Positions 7,933 through 8,977 of a DNA stretch of 8,977 nucleotides are shown one piece after another. Within the stretch, counting starts at the first letter, position 1. Each line of letters begins with the position of its first letter. The stretch covers positions 1-8,977 of the forward strand of contig JAFYQA010000194.1 in NCBI GenBank assembly GCA_017547315.1, given 5' to 3'. The DNA comes from Roseburia sp. (GTDB taxonomy: Bacteria; Bacillota_A; Clostridia; Lachnospirales; Lachnospiraceae). The translations under genes and the position numbers were made by a program. The notes beneath the pieces were generated by a model that saw only the letters and a program-made list of their open reading frames with translations, ran no database searches and had not been told where the DNA came from.

Positions 7933-7970
7933 GTCTACATACGTGTTTACATTTGCCTACAAGCATATAG

Positions 7971-7999
7971 ATTATATCACTTTACAACTCATATTTCTA
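7971..7999 (-). promoter_or_regulatory. Extended -10 promoter upstream of glnS
   Basis: On the minus strand, TGATATAAT (7971-7979) is a perfect extended -10 (TGnTATAAT), 17 bp after TAGAAA (7994-7999, 4 of 6 to the -35 consensus). The predicted transcript start near 7964 would express glnS and the DUF2225 gene separately from the rhomboid-like gene. No clear terminator separates it from that upstream gene (8000-8065), so read-through is possible. Confidence 0.7.
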
Positions 8000-8065
8000 G
8001 CCTGAATCATACCTCTTTATGAAACTTTTCAAGAAATACGTTTGTTTAACTTCTAAAACTGGTTC

Positions 8066-8977
8066 TTAGCTGCGATGTACATGCTGATGTGTAAATAAAT
8101 GATCCTGACAATACTCAAAATTGCCTTCACATTTTGAACAATAGCGGAACTCTAACTCCGGATTCGACACCTCAGTTCTACCGCAAACTGCACATTTGTG
8201 GCGTGTAATACCACTTCCTGGTCTCGGTTCTGCCACCTGACGTTTAAACTCCTGTCTGCGCTTTACTTCCTTTGGTGTATAACGCTTCATATCTCTCGTT
8301 GACAAGAAGAAAATAATAAAGTTCAATAATGACATCGCATTTACGATAACCATAATCACTGCTACTAATGCACCTATGCTGGCTCCATAATATGCCCCAT
8401 AGATTCGCGCCATATTGAAAACATCATATACCATTAAGACTACATAAACGATTGCCATCCATTTTACTTTTACCGGAATCAAAAAATAAATCAACACCTG
8501 TAAATCCGGATACATCACTGCAAACGCTAAATACAACGACATATTCACATAGTACGTACTTACAAAGGAACTCATCAAAGAACTTGTCGTTACCGCCATA
8601 GCTTCACCAAAAATCATAGCTACAATTCCATAGAAAAGCAAGCTTCCCACTACCGTAAAAAGCATTCCGCCAAGCAGATACACATTAAATCGGAAAGTTC
8701 CCCATGCACGTTCTAAATTCGTTCCCAAATGATAATAAAACATCATAGAAATAAACAACCAGAAAATATTCGTATTCACCGGTTGGAAAATCCACGTTAC
8801 CAGACGCCATAGCTGCCCTTTAAAAATCAAATACGGATTAAAACTCAAATAAGACATAGCAGACGGATACATCATATTTAATACAAAACCAATTGCATAT
8901 GCTCCGATTAGCCATACTATGACATTGGGAATCGCATATTTTCCAAATTTACGTTGTAACTTATTCAACCAATTCAT
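8066..8977 (-). CDS. Rhomboid-fold membrane protein, apparently without protease residues, with C-terminal zinc ribbon
   Basis: A 303-residue protein. The ATG is the last codon of the window, so a start further upstream cannot be excluded, though MNWLNKLQRKFGKYAIPN looks like a natural N-terminus. Six hydrophobic segments are visible (about 18-35, 70-84, 98-123, 142-156, 159-186, 196-226). The rhomboid/Derlin WR motif is present (GQLWRLVTW, 55-62) and is followed by the GTNLERAWGTFRFNVYLLGG block (85-104). The catalytic GxSG serine and the TM6 His are not where they belong: TM4 reads YYVNMSLYLAFAV and the TM6 motif reads YGASIGAL. After the membrane part comes a basic linker (228-250) and a Cys/His-rich tail: C262-AV-C265, C280-SK-C283, C290, H293, H297, H299. 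This suggests a membrane adaptor or scaffold, perhaps Derlin-like, and not a protease. Orientation with the tail in the cytoplasm and zinc binding are inferred. No promoter is visible inside the window. Confidence 0.75.
   Translation of the reverse strand: MNWLNKLQRKFGKYAIPNVIVWLIGAYAIGFVLNMMYPSAMSYLSFNPYLIFKGQLWRLVTWIFQPVNTNIFWLFISMMFYYHLGTNLERAWGTFRFNVYLLGGMLFTVVGSLLFYGIVAMIFGEAMAVTTSSLMSSFVSTYYVNMSLYLAFAVMYPDLQVLIYFLIPVKVKWMAIVYVVLMVYDVFNMARIYGAYYGASIGALVAVIMVIVNAMSLLNFIIFFLSTRDMKRYTPKEVKRRQEFKRQVAEPRPGSGITRHKCAVCGRTEVSNPELEFRYCSKCEGNFEYCQDHLFTHQHVHRS

Noticed and set aside
7925..7964. Possible 12-codon leader peptide (MLVGKCKHVCRR) in the glnS leader
   Set aside because: No RBS before it and no run of Gln codons, so nothing supports translation or attenuation.
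8197..8386. GASIGA near residue 198 of the rhomboid-like protein as the GxSG active site
   Set aside because: It lies in the last membrane segment, where rhomboids carry the catalytic His, not in TM4, and it does not fit GxSG.

Overview
The window looks like a piece of chromosome from a low-GC, Gram-positive anaerobe of the Clostridia, most likely a Lachnospiraceae-type gut bacterium. Reasons: AT-rich sequence, strong AGGAGG-type ribosome binding sites, intrinsic hairpin-plus-U-tract terminators, a DUF2225 protein, and a single-domain glutaminyl-tRNA synthetase, which is uncommon in Firmicutes at large. The taxonomic call is an inference from protein character, not from a search. I see no IS element, phage gene, CRISPR array, tRNA or rRNA.

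Layout. 1-703 (+) is the C-terminal half of argininosuccinate synthase (argG), closed by a very strong terminator at 711-750. It converges on a MATE-family efflux transporter at 838-2160 (-). A 195-bp divergent spacer follows, with a good sigma-A promoter (TTGACA-17-CATAAT) firing rightward into a membrane-anchored SGNH/GDSL hydrolase at 2356-3075 (+). That gene converges on a GH13 alpha-amylase-type enzyme at 3164-5023 (-), and a shared two-sided terminator (about 3093-3150) sits between them. The GH13 gene has its own promoter at 5064-5092. A further leftward block carries glnS (7837-6158) and a DUF2225 zinc-ribbon protein (6104-5250), which end at a terminator at 5210-5247. They are 53 bp apart with no terminator between them, so they are probably one transcript driven from an extended -10 promoter at 7971-7999. 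The last gene (8977-8066, -) is a rhomboid-fold membrane protein with a cytoplasmic-type zinc ribbon; its ATG is the last codon of the window.

Functionally this is mostly housekeeping: arginine biosynthesis, Gln-tRNA charging, intracellular alpha-glucan breakdown, drug or metabolite export and lipid or ester hydrolysis. The genes do not form one pathway. I found no clear new multi-gene system. The most interesting items are: the GH13 enzyme with a long Glu-rich linker and an unassigned helical tail; the rhomboid-like protein that lacks the Ser/His catalytic residues and carries a Cys/His-rich tail; the altered signature loop of the GlnRS; and the unstudied DUF2225 partner of glnS.
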